Notes under the pieces: model-generated
The model's input: only the letters and a program-made list of their open reading frames with translations
Database searches by the model: none
Told to the model about the DNA's origin: nothing
Shown here: positions 28,043-35,861 of the stretch, piece by piece
Numbering within the stretch: position 1 is the first letter of the stretch
Layout of the letters: each line of letters starts with the position of its first letter
Program-made: the position numbers and the translations under genes
Source of the DNA: Acidobacteriota bacterium
Lineage (GTDB): Bacteria; Acidobacteriota; Terriglobia; Bryobacterales; Bryobacteraceae
Length of the DNA: 64,000 nucleotides
Reading direction: 5' to 3'
Assembly (NCBI GenBank): GCA_014584705.1
Contig: JACTMJ010000029.1
Coordinates: 1 to 64,000, forward strand

Positions 28043-29551
28043 ATGTTCCGCAAGGTGCTGGTCGCAAATCGCGGCGAAATCGCCGTTCGAATTATCCGGG
28101 CGTTGCGCGAGTTTGAGATCGAGTCTGTGGCCGTCTATTCCGACGTGGACCGTGCCGCTCTGCATGTTCGCATGGCCGACGAAGCCGTCTGCCTCGGCGC
28201 GGCGGATTCCAGGGAAAGTTATCTCAACATTGAGCGCGTCGTGAGCGCGGCGCTGCGCACAGGCGCGGAAGCCGTGCATCCCGGCTATGGATTTCTGAGT
28301 GAGAACGCCGCCTTTGCGCAGGCCTGCATCGATGCCGGCCTCACATTCATCGGCCCGTCTCCCGATACCATTCGCCGGATGGGCTCGAAAACGGCCGCTC
28401 GCGCCATCGCGCGGGAGGCTGGCGTGCCCACGGTCCCAGGTGCCGCTGGAACCGTAAGCGATCTCGGCGAAGCCCTTTCCGTTGCAGCTGAAGTGGGCTA
28501 CCCGGTGCTCCTCAAGGCCGCCGCGGGAGGCGGAGGTAAGGGGATGCGGCTCGTCTCTTCCCCTTCCGAGATGGAAGCCGCCATCCGCGACGCGTCAAGC
28601 GAAGCCGAACGCGCCTTCCACGACGCCCGGGTCTACATAGAAAAGGCCGTTGTGCGTCCGCGCCATATTGAAATTCAAGTCCTGGGCGATCAGCATGGCA
28701 ATCTCATCCATTTGGGCGAGCGTGAATGTTCCCTCCAGCGCCGCCACCAGAAGGTAATCGAAGAGTGTCCTTCCCCGCTGATGGCAATTCACCCGGAATT
28801 GCGAGATCGGATGGGCGAGGCCGCTTGTCGTGCCGCGCGCGCCGCCGGATACTATAACGCCGGCACGGTCGAATTTCTGGTGGATGCCTCCCTCAACTTC
28901 TACTTTCTGGAGATGAACACCCGCCTCCAGGTGGAGCATCCGGTGACGGAGCTGGTCACCGGGCTTGACCTGGTACACCAGCAATTGCGAATTGCCGCGG
29001 GCGAACGCCTGGAGATTTCTCAGCGGGACGTGCGCTGGCGAGGCTCCGCCATGGAATGCCGCATCTATGCCGAGGATCCAGAAAACGGCTTCCTTCCTTC
29101 ACCCGGCACGATCACTCGTCTTCATCGGCCTACCGGACCCGGAGTTCGCCTCGACGCGGGCGTCTACCTCGGCTGGACGATTCCGATGGAGTACGACCCC
29201 CTCGTGGCAAAGCTCTCCGTTCACGCGGAAACGCGCCACCTGGCCATCGCCCGCCTCCGTGGCGCACTTGAAGAGTATTCGGTAAACGGGGTGAAAACCA
29301 CCATTTCGTTTTTCCACCAGATTCTCAACGATCCCGAATTCCGCGCCGGGCATCTGCACACGGGCTTCATTGAGGAATATATGGCGAGGCGAAGCGAAGA
29401 GGCACCCGACGAAAAGGTGGTGGAGATGGCGGCCCTCGCTGGAGCGCTTGCGGCGACGCGCGACCACGGCGTCCTCCAGTCCTCCGGCGTCGCGGCCTTG
29501 CCCGCCGTAAGCCGCTGGCGCTCCTCGGGACGGGATAGAGGTTTGCGATGA
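28043..29551 (+). CDS. Biotin carboxylase subunit of an acyl-CoA carboxylase
   Basis: A 502-aa protein from ATG 28043 (MFRKVLVANRGEIAVRIIRAL), the family's canonical N-terminus; the frame extends upstream without homology. ATP-grasp features: AVHPGYGFLSEN, KAAAGGGGKGMR near 165, GERECSLQRRHQKVIEE, EMNTRLQVEHPVTE near 290 and the biotin-carboxylase C-domain RIYAEDPENGFLPSPG. It carboxylates biotin on the partner BCCP using ATP and bicarbonate. It overlaps the BCCP gene by four bases. The carboxyltransferase subunit is not in this window, so the acyl-CoA specificity is open. Confidence 0.92.
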   Translation: MFRKVLVANRGEIAVRIIRALREFEIESVAVYSDVDRAALHVRMADEAVCLGAADSRESYLNIERVVSAALRTGAEAVHPGYGFLSENAAFAQACIDAGLTFIGPSPDTIRRMGSKTAARAIAREAGVPTVPGAAGTVSDLGEALSVAAEVGYPVLLKAAAGGGGKGMRLVSSPSEMEAAIRDASSEAERAFHDARVYIEKAVVRPRHIEIQVLGDQHGNLIHLGERECSLQRRHQKVIEECPSPLMAIHPELRDRMGEAACRAARAAGYYNAGTVEFLVDASLNFYFLEMNTRLQVEHPVTELVTGLDLVHQQLRIAAGERLEISQRDVRWRGSAMECRIYAEDPENGFLPSPGTITRLHRPTGPGVRLDAGVYLGWTIPMEYDPLVAKLSVHAETRHLAIARLRGALEEYSVNGVKTTISFFHQILNDPEFRAGHLHTGFIEEYMARRSEEAPDEKVVEMAALAGALAATRDHGVLQSSGVAALPAVSRWRSSGRDRGLR

Positions 29552-30066
29552 TCGTGAAACATCAGTTGGATGGGGAAGTCGTGAGCGTGGAGTTCCGCGT
29601 TTCCGGCAGCGACGTCGTGTACCGGGTGATTCATGAGGGTCGCGACGCTCCCCCGTTTCAGACCGCCAGCCATGTGGAGGCGGAACCCGGCGTATTCTCG
29701 CTGATCTGCGGTTTGCGTAGCTTTGACGTGCGCCTGGAACACGCGCACTACGGGACCATGGCCCAGCATCGTTCGAGCCGCGTGTTGCTCGAGCCCGTGA
29801 ACCGGGGCCGCGGGCGCGGGGAGACTGGCGGCGTCTCGGGCCCCGCGCCGGTCAAGGCGGCCATGCCCGGCAGGGTCATCCGCGTGCTCGCCGCAGAAGG
29901 GCAAAGCGTCTCCGCCGGGCAGGGCCTCGTCGTGCTCGAGGCGATGAAAATGCAGAACGAAATCAATGCGCCACGCGCCGGAGTCGTTCGGCAGCTGGCC
30001 GTCTCGGAGGGCGCCGTGGTTGCAGCCGGAGCCCTGCTTTGTCTGCTTGAAAATCCCGCGGAATAA
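29548..30066 (+). CDS. Biotin carboxyl carrier protein of an acyl-CoA carboxylase
   Basis: A 172-aa protein. The last about 70 residues form a biotinyl domain with VKAAMPGRVIRVLAAEGQSV and the biotin-attachment motif EAMKMQN (Lys134). The first about 80 residues are a beta-rich region like the BT/linker region of propionyl/methylcrotonyl-type alpha chains, joined by a Gly/Arg-rich hinge (85-97). In many bacteria these two parts belong to one alpha chain; here they are split after the carboxylase domain, with an ATGA overlap. Confidence 0.92.
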   Translation: MIVKHQLDGEVVSVEFRVSGSDVVYRVIHEGRDAPPFQTASHVEAEPGVFSLICGLRSFDVRLEHAHYGTMAQHRSSRVLLEPVNRGRGRGETGGVSGPAPVKAAMPGRVIRVLAAEGQSVSAGQGLVVLEAMKMQNEINAPRAGVVRQLAVSEGAVVAAGALLCLLENPAE

Positions 30067-30087
30067 CGGGGTCACGGGGTGGCCAAA

Positions 30088-30729
30088 TTAGAGACGGGCC
30101 GCTGGCGTCGCTTCCGCTGCCGGAGAGTCCCGGTGAAGCGTGTGAAAGAAACAGTCGCGATGGAGGCTCTCTTTCACAAGGCAGGCTGCCCGGCGGTTCA
30201 GCTCGCACTGAATGCATGTCTCCGAAGGATTGCCGGCCGCTCTCATCACGCTTGCGGTGAGTCGGTCGAGTGCGCTGCCCATGCCAGCCAATTCTTCCCC
30301 CTCGGCGTCATCCCAGATTTCATTGAGCCTCAACTGGAGGCGCTCTAAGAAGGTGCTCGCCAAGGCGCCTCCTTCCGGGCTCAGGGCCAGGCGAACGTGA
30401 CGGCGGTCCTGCGTATCGATGCTCCGCTCCAGCAAGTTCTGCCGGGCCAAACGGTCAACCGCCTTGCTCGCGGCCGCCGTACTCACCCCCAGATACGCAG
30501 CCACCTCGGTTACGTTTGCAACCGGAGTCGTCGCGAAGATCTCCAGCAATTTCCATTGAGAGCGGCTGAGGCGGTCACCGGCCAGTTCCGCATGCAGCCG
30601 CGCTTCCACCGCTTCCTGAATTGCAAGGCTCAGCATGCGCGCCGCCCCCAGCAATTGCGCACCCGGGCCCGCCGATGGCACCCCGTTTACACGCGGGATG
30701 CGATGTAACACTCCTGCGTCATGCCCCAT
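30088..30729 (-). CDS. MarR-family regulator with a C-terminal four-cysteine motif
   Basis: A 213-aa protein, longer than the usual 140-160. The winged helix is clear: LSRSQWKLLEIFATTP, VTEVAAYLGVSTAAASKAVDRLARQNLLERS and the wing TQDRRHVRLALSPEG. Beyond the dimerisation helix lies a cysteine set at residues 172, 175, 183 and 193 (CIQC-x7-C-x9-C). It could hold zinc or an Fe-S cluster or sense redox change; that is inference. A MarR-type inverted repeat lies six bases upstream of the ATG, suggesting autoregulation. The gene is divergent from the TRIP13-HORMA cassette and convergent with BCCP. Confidence 0.85.
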   Translation of the reverse strand: MGHDAGVLHRIPRVNGVPSAGPGAQLLGAARMLSLAIQEAVEARLHAELAGDRLSRSQWKLLEIFATTPVANVTEVAAYLGVSTAAASKAVDRLARQNLLERSIDTQDRRHVRLALSPEGGALASTFLERLQLRLNEIWDDAEGEELAGMGSALDRLTASVMRAAGNPSETCIQCELNRRAACLVKESLHRDCFFHTLHRDSPAAEATPAARL

Positions 30730-30734
30730 AAAAA

Positions 30735-30753
30735 TTGTTGACTAGCCCAACAA
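30735..30753. promoter_or_regulatory. Putative MarR operator
   Basis: The near-palindrome TTGTTGACTAGCCCAACAA sits immediately upstream of the MarR gene and within the region divergent to the TRIP13-like gene. Its half-sites TTGTTG/CAACAA and central TAG resemble operators of MarR-family repressors. Binding here would repress the regulator's own gene; the cassette start is about 350 bp away, so co-control is possible but unproven. Confidence 0.6.
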
Positions 30754-31104
30754 AGTCCTAGCTCATCGTATCGCCGATTCCACGACACTCCAAGAAAAAT
30801 CAACCTGATTAGACCCTGGATTGGCTATCTAGTACCCTGATGAACCTCCGGAGACAGTTACAATCCGCTGGAAGGCTCGGTGCAACACCCCGAAAACTCT
30901 TCCTAATTCCGCGCTTGCATCGCCGATTTTCCCTCGTAAGTTCTATGTGGAACTAGTACTTATGCTTGGTACCTCTCCATCCTGTACAGTTACGAAATTT
31001 TGGTGGAATTTTTGAAAAACACCCCTAGAATAAGTTCAGGCCACGATCTGAAATCTAAGGCGTCCGAGAATTCCAGATCAGTTTTTGCGACAGGTACTCC
31101 ATTC
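30754..31104. other. Divergent intergenic region upstream of the TRIP13-HORMA cassette
   Basis: About 350 bases of lower GC content between the MarR gene and the preferred start of the TRIP13-like gene. The frame of the latter is open back to TTG 31000, but 31000-31104 lacks the GC-rich third positions of its neighbours and probably is leader. No confident promoter hexamers were placed. Confidence 0.5.
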
Positions 31105-32007
31105 GTGACAAGTGCAAACCAACCGGGGACGTTGACCGACGCACAGGGCGTGCTCGACGCGCGGGAACTCCCCTCTCCCGAATTCAGCGCTCTCTGGGAA
31201 GCGGTGCTGGTTCCGCGAGATCTCAAGGACCGGCTGATCTCCCAAGCGATTCTGAATTTCACTCTCCGAGGACGTCTTGATCGCGCCACCGTTCCGCTGC
31301 ACGGCGTCATCCTGCTCGTCGGCCCGCCGGGCACCGGGAAGACTTCGCTCGCGCGGGGCTTGGCCTCCCGCACGGCGGAGTCCGTCGAAAGCGAACGGCC
31401 CTTCCGCTACATCGAGGTGGAGCCACACGCCCTCGCCAGCGCCGCACTGGGGCGCAGCCAGCAGGCGGTCCGGCAATTGCTGGGAAGCGTGATCGCGGAA
31501 CAGGCGGCCGCGGCGCCGTTGATCGTGGTGCTCGACGAAGTCGAAACCCTGGCGGCGGACCGTACAAAACTCTCGATGGAAACCAACCCGATTGATGTCC
31601 ATCGCGCCACAGACGCCGTTCTGGCGCAACTTGACCACCTGGCGGCTCGCTACCCGAATCTGCTCTTCATTGCCACCAGCAATTTCCCGGATGCGATTGA
31701 CGAAGCCTTCCTGTCCCGCGCGGATTCGATTGAGGTGGTACCGCTGCCGGACGATGACGGCTGCCGCCGGATCCTCGCCGATACCGTGCTGGCCTTGGCG
31801 GCGCTCTATCCCGAAGTCGCGGGCATCCTCGACGATCCCGTGTTTGACGAAGCTTGCCGGCAGTGCCGGGGCATGGATGGCCGGCGCATTCGAAAAGTGC
31901 TGGTGAGCGCATGTACCCAGGACAAACACGTCGCCATCGCACCGGGGAAACTCACGGCGGCACATTTGCTGGCGGCGGTTCGCGCGCTCCGCCATTCGGC
32001 GGGCTGA
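31105..32007 (+). CDS. TRIP13/Pch2-type AAA+ ATPase (HORMA remodeller)
   Basis: A 300-aa AAA+ protein from GTG 31105; the frame is open to TTG 31000, so up to 335 aa is possible. The domain begins LPSPEFSALWEAVLVPRDLKDRL. Walker A GPPGTGKTS is near residues 73-81, Walker B LIVVLDEVETLAADR near 139-150, sensor-1 ATSN near 190 and the SRAD arginine element near 204. The HRATDAVLAQLDHL segment and DEVE(S/T)L pattern are characteristic of TRIP13/Pch2 rather than other AAA+ families. Bacterial TRIP13 unfolds closed HORMA proteins using ATP. The HORMA gene two places downstream supports this role. Confidence 0.85.
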   Translation: MTSANQPGTLTDAQGVLDARELPSPEFSALWEAVLVPRDLKDRLISQAILNFTLRGRLDRATVPLHGVILLVGPPGTGKTSLARGLASRTAESVESERPFRYIEVEPHALASAALGRSQQAVRQLLGSVIAEQAAAAPLIVVLDEVETLAADRTKLSMETNPIDVHRATDAVLAQLDHLAARYPNLLFIATSNFPDAIDEAFLSRADSIEVVPLPDDDGCRRILADTVLALAALYPEVAGILDDPVFDEACRQCRGMDGRRIRKVLVSACTQDKHVAIAPGKLTAAHLLAAVRALRHSAG

Positions 32008-32063
32008 CAGGCACAAGTTCAGGATTTTTCACCGGGAGAACCGGAAGAAAGGAAACGATTCCG

Positions 32064-32594
32064 ATGAGCGAGGTGCAGTTCCAGCAGATCCCTTCCCGAG
32101 CGGACGCCATTGTGCGCCGTGTGATCTCCACTCCGGTGAGATCCGCCACCGATACCTGGACGGCCATATCCGCCCTTCTTGCGCCGGACCCCACGTCCCT
32201 TGCGCGACGGGAGTTGAACCGTATGAGCGGCCTCGCCTGTGTGGCGATCAGCTCCGAAGCCATGCGGCACGACCCCCTGGAGTTGCAGTCTCGCGGCCTC
32301 ACCGTCAGGATTTATTGCCTGCACGGCGAAGACGCCATCATGACGCCCGGCTACGATTTGCACGAGTTCGCCTGGTGCCCGACGGAGGAGGAGTGGGCGA
32401 TGTCCATTCCCTGCGAGGCCTCCGACCTGCGCTGGCTGAACCGCGAGCTCGCCTCAATGTCCCCGAACGCTATCTTTCGTTCCGTGGGGGAAGCTCCCCG
32501 ATTCGGCGCGCCCCACGAGTTTGAAACCCAGGAACCCAAACCCCGGCTGCGGCTGGCGAATGTCTTGAAGATGGGAGCGTTTTTCCGACCATGA
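32064..32594 (+). CDS. Unknown 176-aa protein between TRIP13-like and HORMA genes
   Basis: Not recognised. ATG 32064 lies 56 bp after the ATPase gene with AGGAA about ten bases upstream. The protein is soluble, with no signal or membrane segment. A helical first part (VRRVISTPVRSATDTWTAISALLAPD) leads to a mixed core containing SGLACVAISSEAMRHDPLEL and VRIYCLHGEDAI, then a basic tail ending LRLANVLKMGAFFRP. There is no nucleotidyltransferase G-S/DxD motif and no nuclease motif. Its stop overlaps the HORMA start (ATGA), so its product is probably made in step with HORMA. It could be a HORMA partner, a closure-peptide donor or a diverged second HORMA; these are guesses. Confidence 0.7.
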   Translation: MSEVQFQQIPSRADAIVRRVISTPVRSATDTWTAISALLAPDPTSLARRELNRMSGLACVAISSEAMRHDPLELQSRGLTVRIYCLHGEDAIMTPGYDLHEFAWCPTEEEWAMSIPCEASDLRWLNRELASMSPNAIFRSVGEAPRFGAPHEFETQEPKPRLRLANVLKMGAFFRP

Positions 32595-33091
32595 GCACCC
32601 GAACCTATATCGACACGAAAGCCTACAGCGTCGCCTTTCTGGCCGACAAGCTGATGTATTCCGTCAAGGAGATCATCCGCGGCAGCGGGCTCGATCCGGT
32701 GAAACTCTCGCAGCAGTGGAACACGCTCGAACACGGCATTTCGCGCTGGCTGCACACGCAGGACCTCATGCGCGTTTCGGTGGAGATCTTCCACCCCCGC
32801 CGCAACCGCCTGGTGGGCCGCTGGGACATGGAGATTATTTACGGTTACGGGGGCGATGGCACCATGCATGCCGACATGAACCCGATCCGGCAGATGATCG
32901 AGCGGGAAGGGCAGGCTCCGGAAGAGTGCGACTACCGCATCCTCGTGGTGGCCAAGCCCACGGCGGACGAAGTGCATGGTTGGGGGGATCTGAACGAATA
33001 CGACATCGGGCAGCACAAACCCCGGCGTCTCGGATACCTGCTCTGGGCCGGCGATACCGCCGTCGATTACTCGTACTGGAAGAAGGGCTGA
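32591..33091 (+). CDS. Bacterial HORMA-domain protein
   Basis: A 166-aa soluble protein. The pattern YSVAFLADKLMYSVKEIIRGSGLDPVKL, then WNTLEHGISRWLHTQDLMRVSVEIF, LVGRWDMEIIYGY, a variable loop, DYRILVVAKP and a C-terminal ADEVHGWG region matches, from memory, the bacterial HORMA proteins that sit with TRIP13 ATPases. HORMA proteins switch between open and closed states by wrapping a C-terminal safety belt round a partner peptide; TRIP13 resets them. Four-base overlap with the preceding gene and a terminator downstream define a three-gene unit. No cyclic-nucleotide synthase or effector gene adjoins it. Confidence 0.75.
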   Translation: MSTRTYIDTKAYSVAFLADKLMYSVKEIIRGSGLDPVKLSQQWNTLEHGISRWLHTQDLMRVSVEIFHPRRNRLVGRWDMEIIYGYGGDGTMHADMNPIRQMIEREGQAPEECDYRILVVAKPTADEVHGWGDLNEYDIGQHKPRRLGYLLWAGDTAVDYSYWKKG

Positions 33092-33167
33092 CGCGATTAA
33101 AGAGAACCGGGTCCGAAGAGTTCTCCGGATATCGCGGCAAGTTTCGATAGAATAGGGGAGCGGTTCC

Positions 33168-33189
33168 GGAGCGGGGCCGCTCCTTTTCT
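33168..33189 (+). terminator. Rho-independent terminator after the HORMA gene
   Basis: The stem GGAGCG/CGCTCC (33168-33173 with 33178-33183, loop GGGC) is followed by TTTTCT. It lies about 75 bp past the HORMA stop and about 20 bp before nagA, so it closes the cassette and separates it from the amino-sugar genes. Confidence 0.75.
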
Positions 33190-33207
33190 ATTGTTGAGGT
33201 TAGCGCA

Positions 33208-34359
33208 ATGCAGATTTCCGGAATCGATCCCCTCACGGGCCAACCCGTCACGGTTACTTATGACTCGAAGATTGAAAGCGTGAACCCCGCGGCATCCGGC
33301 GGCGAGGCGCACGTCTATCTGGCGCCGGGATTTATCGATGTCCAGGTGAATGGCTTCGCCGGGGCCGATTATTGCCAGTCCGGAACCCCTATTGAAGAGA
33401 TTGGGCGGTCGCTCGACGTCATCTATTCAAGCGGGTCCAGCCGCATCTTTCCCACGGTGATCACCAACTCCCCGCAGGAGATGGTGGGGGCTCTGGGCAA
33501 TCTCGCAAACGCCAAAGAGCAACTTCCGAACAGCGCCGTCATGGAAGGCTATCACGTCGAAGGTCCGTTCATTTCGCCGAACGACGGCCCTCGCGGAGCG
33601 CATCCGCGCCAGTGGGTCATCGCGCCGGATATCGAACTCTTCTACCGCATGCAGGAAGCCGCACGGGGCTTGATCAAGCTCTTTACGCTCAGCCCGGAGT
33701 GGCCCGAGGCGCCGGCATTCATTGAGAAAGTGGCGGCTACGGGCGTCACCGTCAGCATCGGCCACACCTGCGCAACTTCGGAGCAGATTTCCGCCGCGGT
33801 CAGCGCCGGCGCAACCATGTCCACCCACCTAGGAAACGGAGCGGATAAGGTCCTCGTGCGGCACCCCAACTACCTTTGGCAGCAGATGGCGGACGACCGG
33901 CTCTACGCCGGCCTGATCGTTGACGGCATTCATATCGGGCAGGACTTCCTGCGCGTGGCCCTCCGCGCCAAGGGAATGGATCGTGCTGTGCTGGTGACCG
34001 ACGCGGCGCCCCCGGCGGGCTGCGCTCCAGGAGAGTATCGCCTCGGCGAGGTGGTGGTGGATTTGCTCCCTCCCGGTGACCGCGTCGTCGTGCATGGAAC
34101 GGACCGCCTCGCCGGCTCCGCGTTGTTCATGCATAAGGGTGTCGAGAAGCTGATGACCATTGGCGGCTTGAGCCTGGCCGACGCCGTTCGTTTGAGCACG
34201 CTGAACCCGGCCCGATGCTGCAATGTCGAGGGCCGAAAGAACGGCCTGGCGGCCGGAGACCGGGCGGACTTCGTCAAGTTCCATTGCCACCCCGAGACTC
34301 ACGAGATCCGGGTGCTTGAAACCTGGACTGACGGCAAGCGGATGTTCGCCGCAAACTAG
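33208..34359 (+). CDS. nagA: N-acetylglucosamine-6-phosphate deacetylase
   Basis: A 383-aa amidohydrolase-superfamily enzyme; GAGG lies eight bases before the ATG. Motifs follow NagA in order: LAPGFIDVQVNGFAG near 40, HVEGPFISP with GPRGAHP near 115-133, SIGHTCAT near 188, a THLGNG metal-ligand region, VDGIH near 237, VTDAAPPAG near 265 and LAGSAL. It removes acetate from GlcNAc-6-P in the cytoplasm. The following ROK-like gene is a plausible sugar-kinase partner. Confidence 0.92.
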   Translation: MQISGIDPLTGQPVTVTYDSKIESVNPAASGGEAHVYLAPGFIDVQVNGFAGADYCQSGTPIEEIGRSLDVIYSSGSSRIFPTVITNSPQEMVGALGNLANAKEQLPNSAVMEGYHVEGPFISPNDGPRGAHPRQWVIAPDIELFYRMQEAARGLIKLFTLSPEWPEAPAFIEKVAATGVTVSIGHTCATSEQISAAVSAGATMSTHLGNGADKVLVRHPNYLWQQMADDRLYAGLIVDGIHIGQDFLRVALRAKGMDRAVLVTDAAPPAGCAPGEYRLGEVVVDLLPPGDRVVVHGTDRLAGSALFMHKGVEKLMTIGGLSLADAVRLSTLNPARCCNVEGRKNGLAAGDRADFVKFHCHPETHEIRVLETWTDGKRMFAAN

Positions 34360-34368
34360 CCGGAGGCC

Positions 34369-35835
34369 GTGCCTCCCGTGGCCATCCGTTTATGGACCCT
34401 GTTTTCCAAACCGAAGGAGTCGCAAACACTTCCCATGCTGTCCGTGAATGTTCGACATCGCCCGTCTCTCGATCCAGGCTTCCTGCCGGCTTCGCTCTGG
34501 AACCGCGCCTACCGCAAATTGGTGGCGGAATCGGACCGGGCCGAGGATCTGGTGCTGACGCTGGAGCGGCAGGACGGCTCCCGCTCCGAGTTCGCCGCCC
34601 GCATACTTCCTCACGAAGGCGAAGCGGCCGCTCTGAACCAGACCTATCTCGAACGGGTGGTGAAGTTCCTGCTCTGGCAGCGGGGCGGTTACCGGCTCAC
34701 GGTGGCGGGAAATCCGGCTCTGGCCGCGTATTTGCGCTCCGTCTACGCCCCGTCCGGGGCCCGCGCTTTTGATTTCCACTTCATGGGTGAAACCGTGTAC
34801 GGGCTGGAGTTTCAAGTGGAGTCCGTGCCGCTCCGCGACGCCCCCGGCGCGGCGGAAACCACACTCTCCCTGGGCAGGCATTTAGACGGCTGCCGCATCG
34901 GTTTTGACCTCGGCGGAAGTGACCGCAAGTGCGCCGCCGTGATCGATGGCCGGGTGGTGCATTCCGAGGAGATCCCGTGGGACCCCTATTTCCAGAAAGA
35001 TCCCCAGTATCACTACGACGGTGTCCTGGATTCACTGCGAAGAGCCGCCGAAAAAATGCCCAGAGTGGATGCTATCGGTGGCAGTTCCGCCGGTGTCTAT
35101 GTGGGCAATGAGGTCCGCGTGGCATCCCTGTTCCGCGGCGTCTCCAAGGAGGATTTTGACCGCCGCGTGCGCCGGATGTTCTTCGACCTGAAGAAAGAAT
35201 GGGGCAATGTTCCGTTTGAGGTGGCCAATGACGGTGAAGTGACGGCGCTCGCGGGCTCAATGTCCCTCGGCGATGGGGCTGTCCTGGGCATCTCCATGGG
35301 CACAAGCCAGGCTGGCGGATACGTCACTCCAGAGGGGACCATCACCAACTGGCTGAACGAACTTGCATTTGCCCCCATTGACTATGCGCCGCAGGCCCAT
35401 GTGGATGAATGGTCCAGGGACGGCGGCGTGGGCGCGCAATACTTTTCCCAGCAGGCCGTGGGCCGGCTCGTCGCTCCGGCCGGAATTGACCTTCCCGCGG
35501 ACTTGCCCCTTCCGGAAAAGCTGGTGGCCGTGCAGGAATTGATGGCGAAGGGCGACCCCCGCGCGCTGGAAATCTACAATACCATCGGCACCTACTTCGG
35601 ATACGCCATCGCCCACTATGCGGATTTCTATGAAATTCGCCATCTCCTCCTGCTGGGCCGCGTGCTCTCCGGCCGGGGCGGAAACCGCATCATCGAAGTC
35701 GCGCAGGAGGTTCTGGCCGACGAATTCCCTGCCCTCGCGGAGCGCGTTCAGGTGCATACGCCGAACGAAGCGGATAAGCGCCATGGCCAGGCCGTGGCGG
35801 CAGCCAGCCTGCCCGCAATCCCGAGGCCCGCCTGA
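34369..35835 (+). CDS. ROK-like sugar kinase family protein
   Basis: A 488-aa protein with GTG starts at 34369 or 34378 after CGGAGG; ATG 34435 is also in frame. The actin-fold ATPase core is visible from about residue 175: IGFDLGGSDRKCAAVIDG (phosphate-1 motif), VDAIGGSSAGVYVGNE, FEVANDGEVTALAG and LGISMGTSQAGGYV (phosphate-2). About 170 N-terminal residues precede it, more than in simple ROK kinases. The typical ROK zinc-binding CxCGxxGC is not seen. It probably phosphorylates a sugar, perhaps an amino sugar given nagA nine bases upstream, but it could be a regulator. Confidence 0.75.
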   Translation: MPPVAIRLWTLFSKPKESQTLPMLSVNVRHRPSLDPGFLPASLWNRAYRKLVAESDRAEDLVLTLERQDGSRSEFAARILPHEGEAAALNQTYLERVVKFLLWQRGGYRLTVAGNPALAAYLRSVYAPSGARAFDFHFMGETVYGLEFQVESVPLRDAPGAAETTLSLGRHLDGCRIGFDLGGSDRKCAAVIDGRVVHSEEIPWDPYFQKDPQYHYDGVLDSLRRAAEKMPRVDAIGGSSAGVYVGNEVRVASLFRGVSKEDFDRRVRRMFFDLKKEWGNVPFEVANDGEVTALAGSMSLGDGAVLGISMGTSQAGGYVTPEGTITNWLNELAFAPIDYAPQAHVDEWSRDGGVGAQYFSQQAVGRLVAPAGIDLPADLPLPEKLVAVQELMAKGDPRALEIYNTIGTYFGYAIAHYADFYEIRHLLLLGRVLSGRGGNRIIEVAQEVLADEFPALAERVQVHTPNEADKRHGQAVAAASLPAIPRPA

Positions 35836-35861
35836 CGGAACGGCGGCGGGTCGCGACGGCC

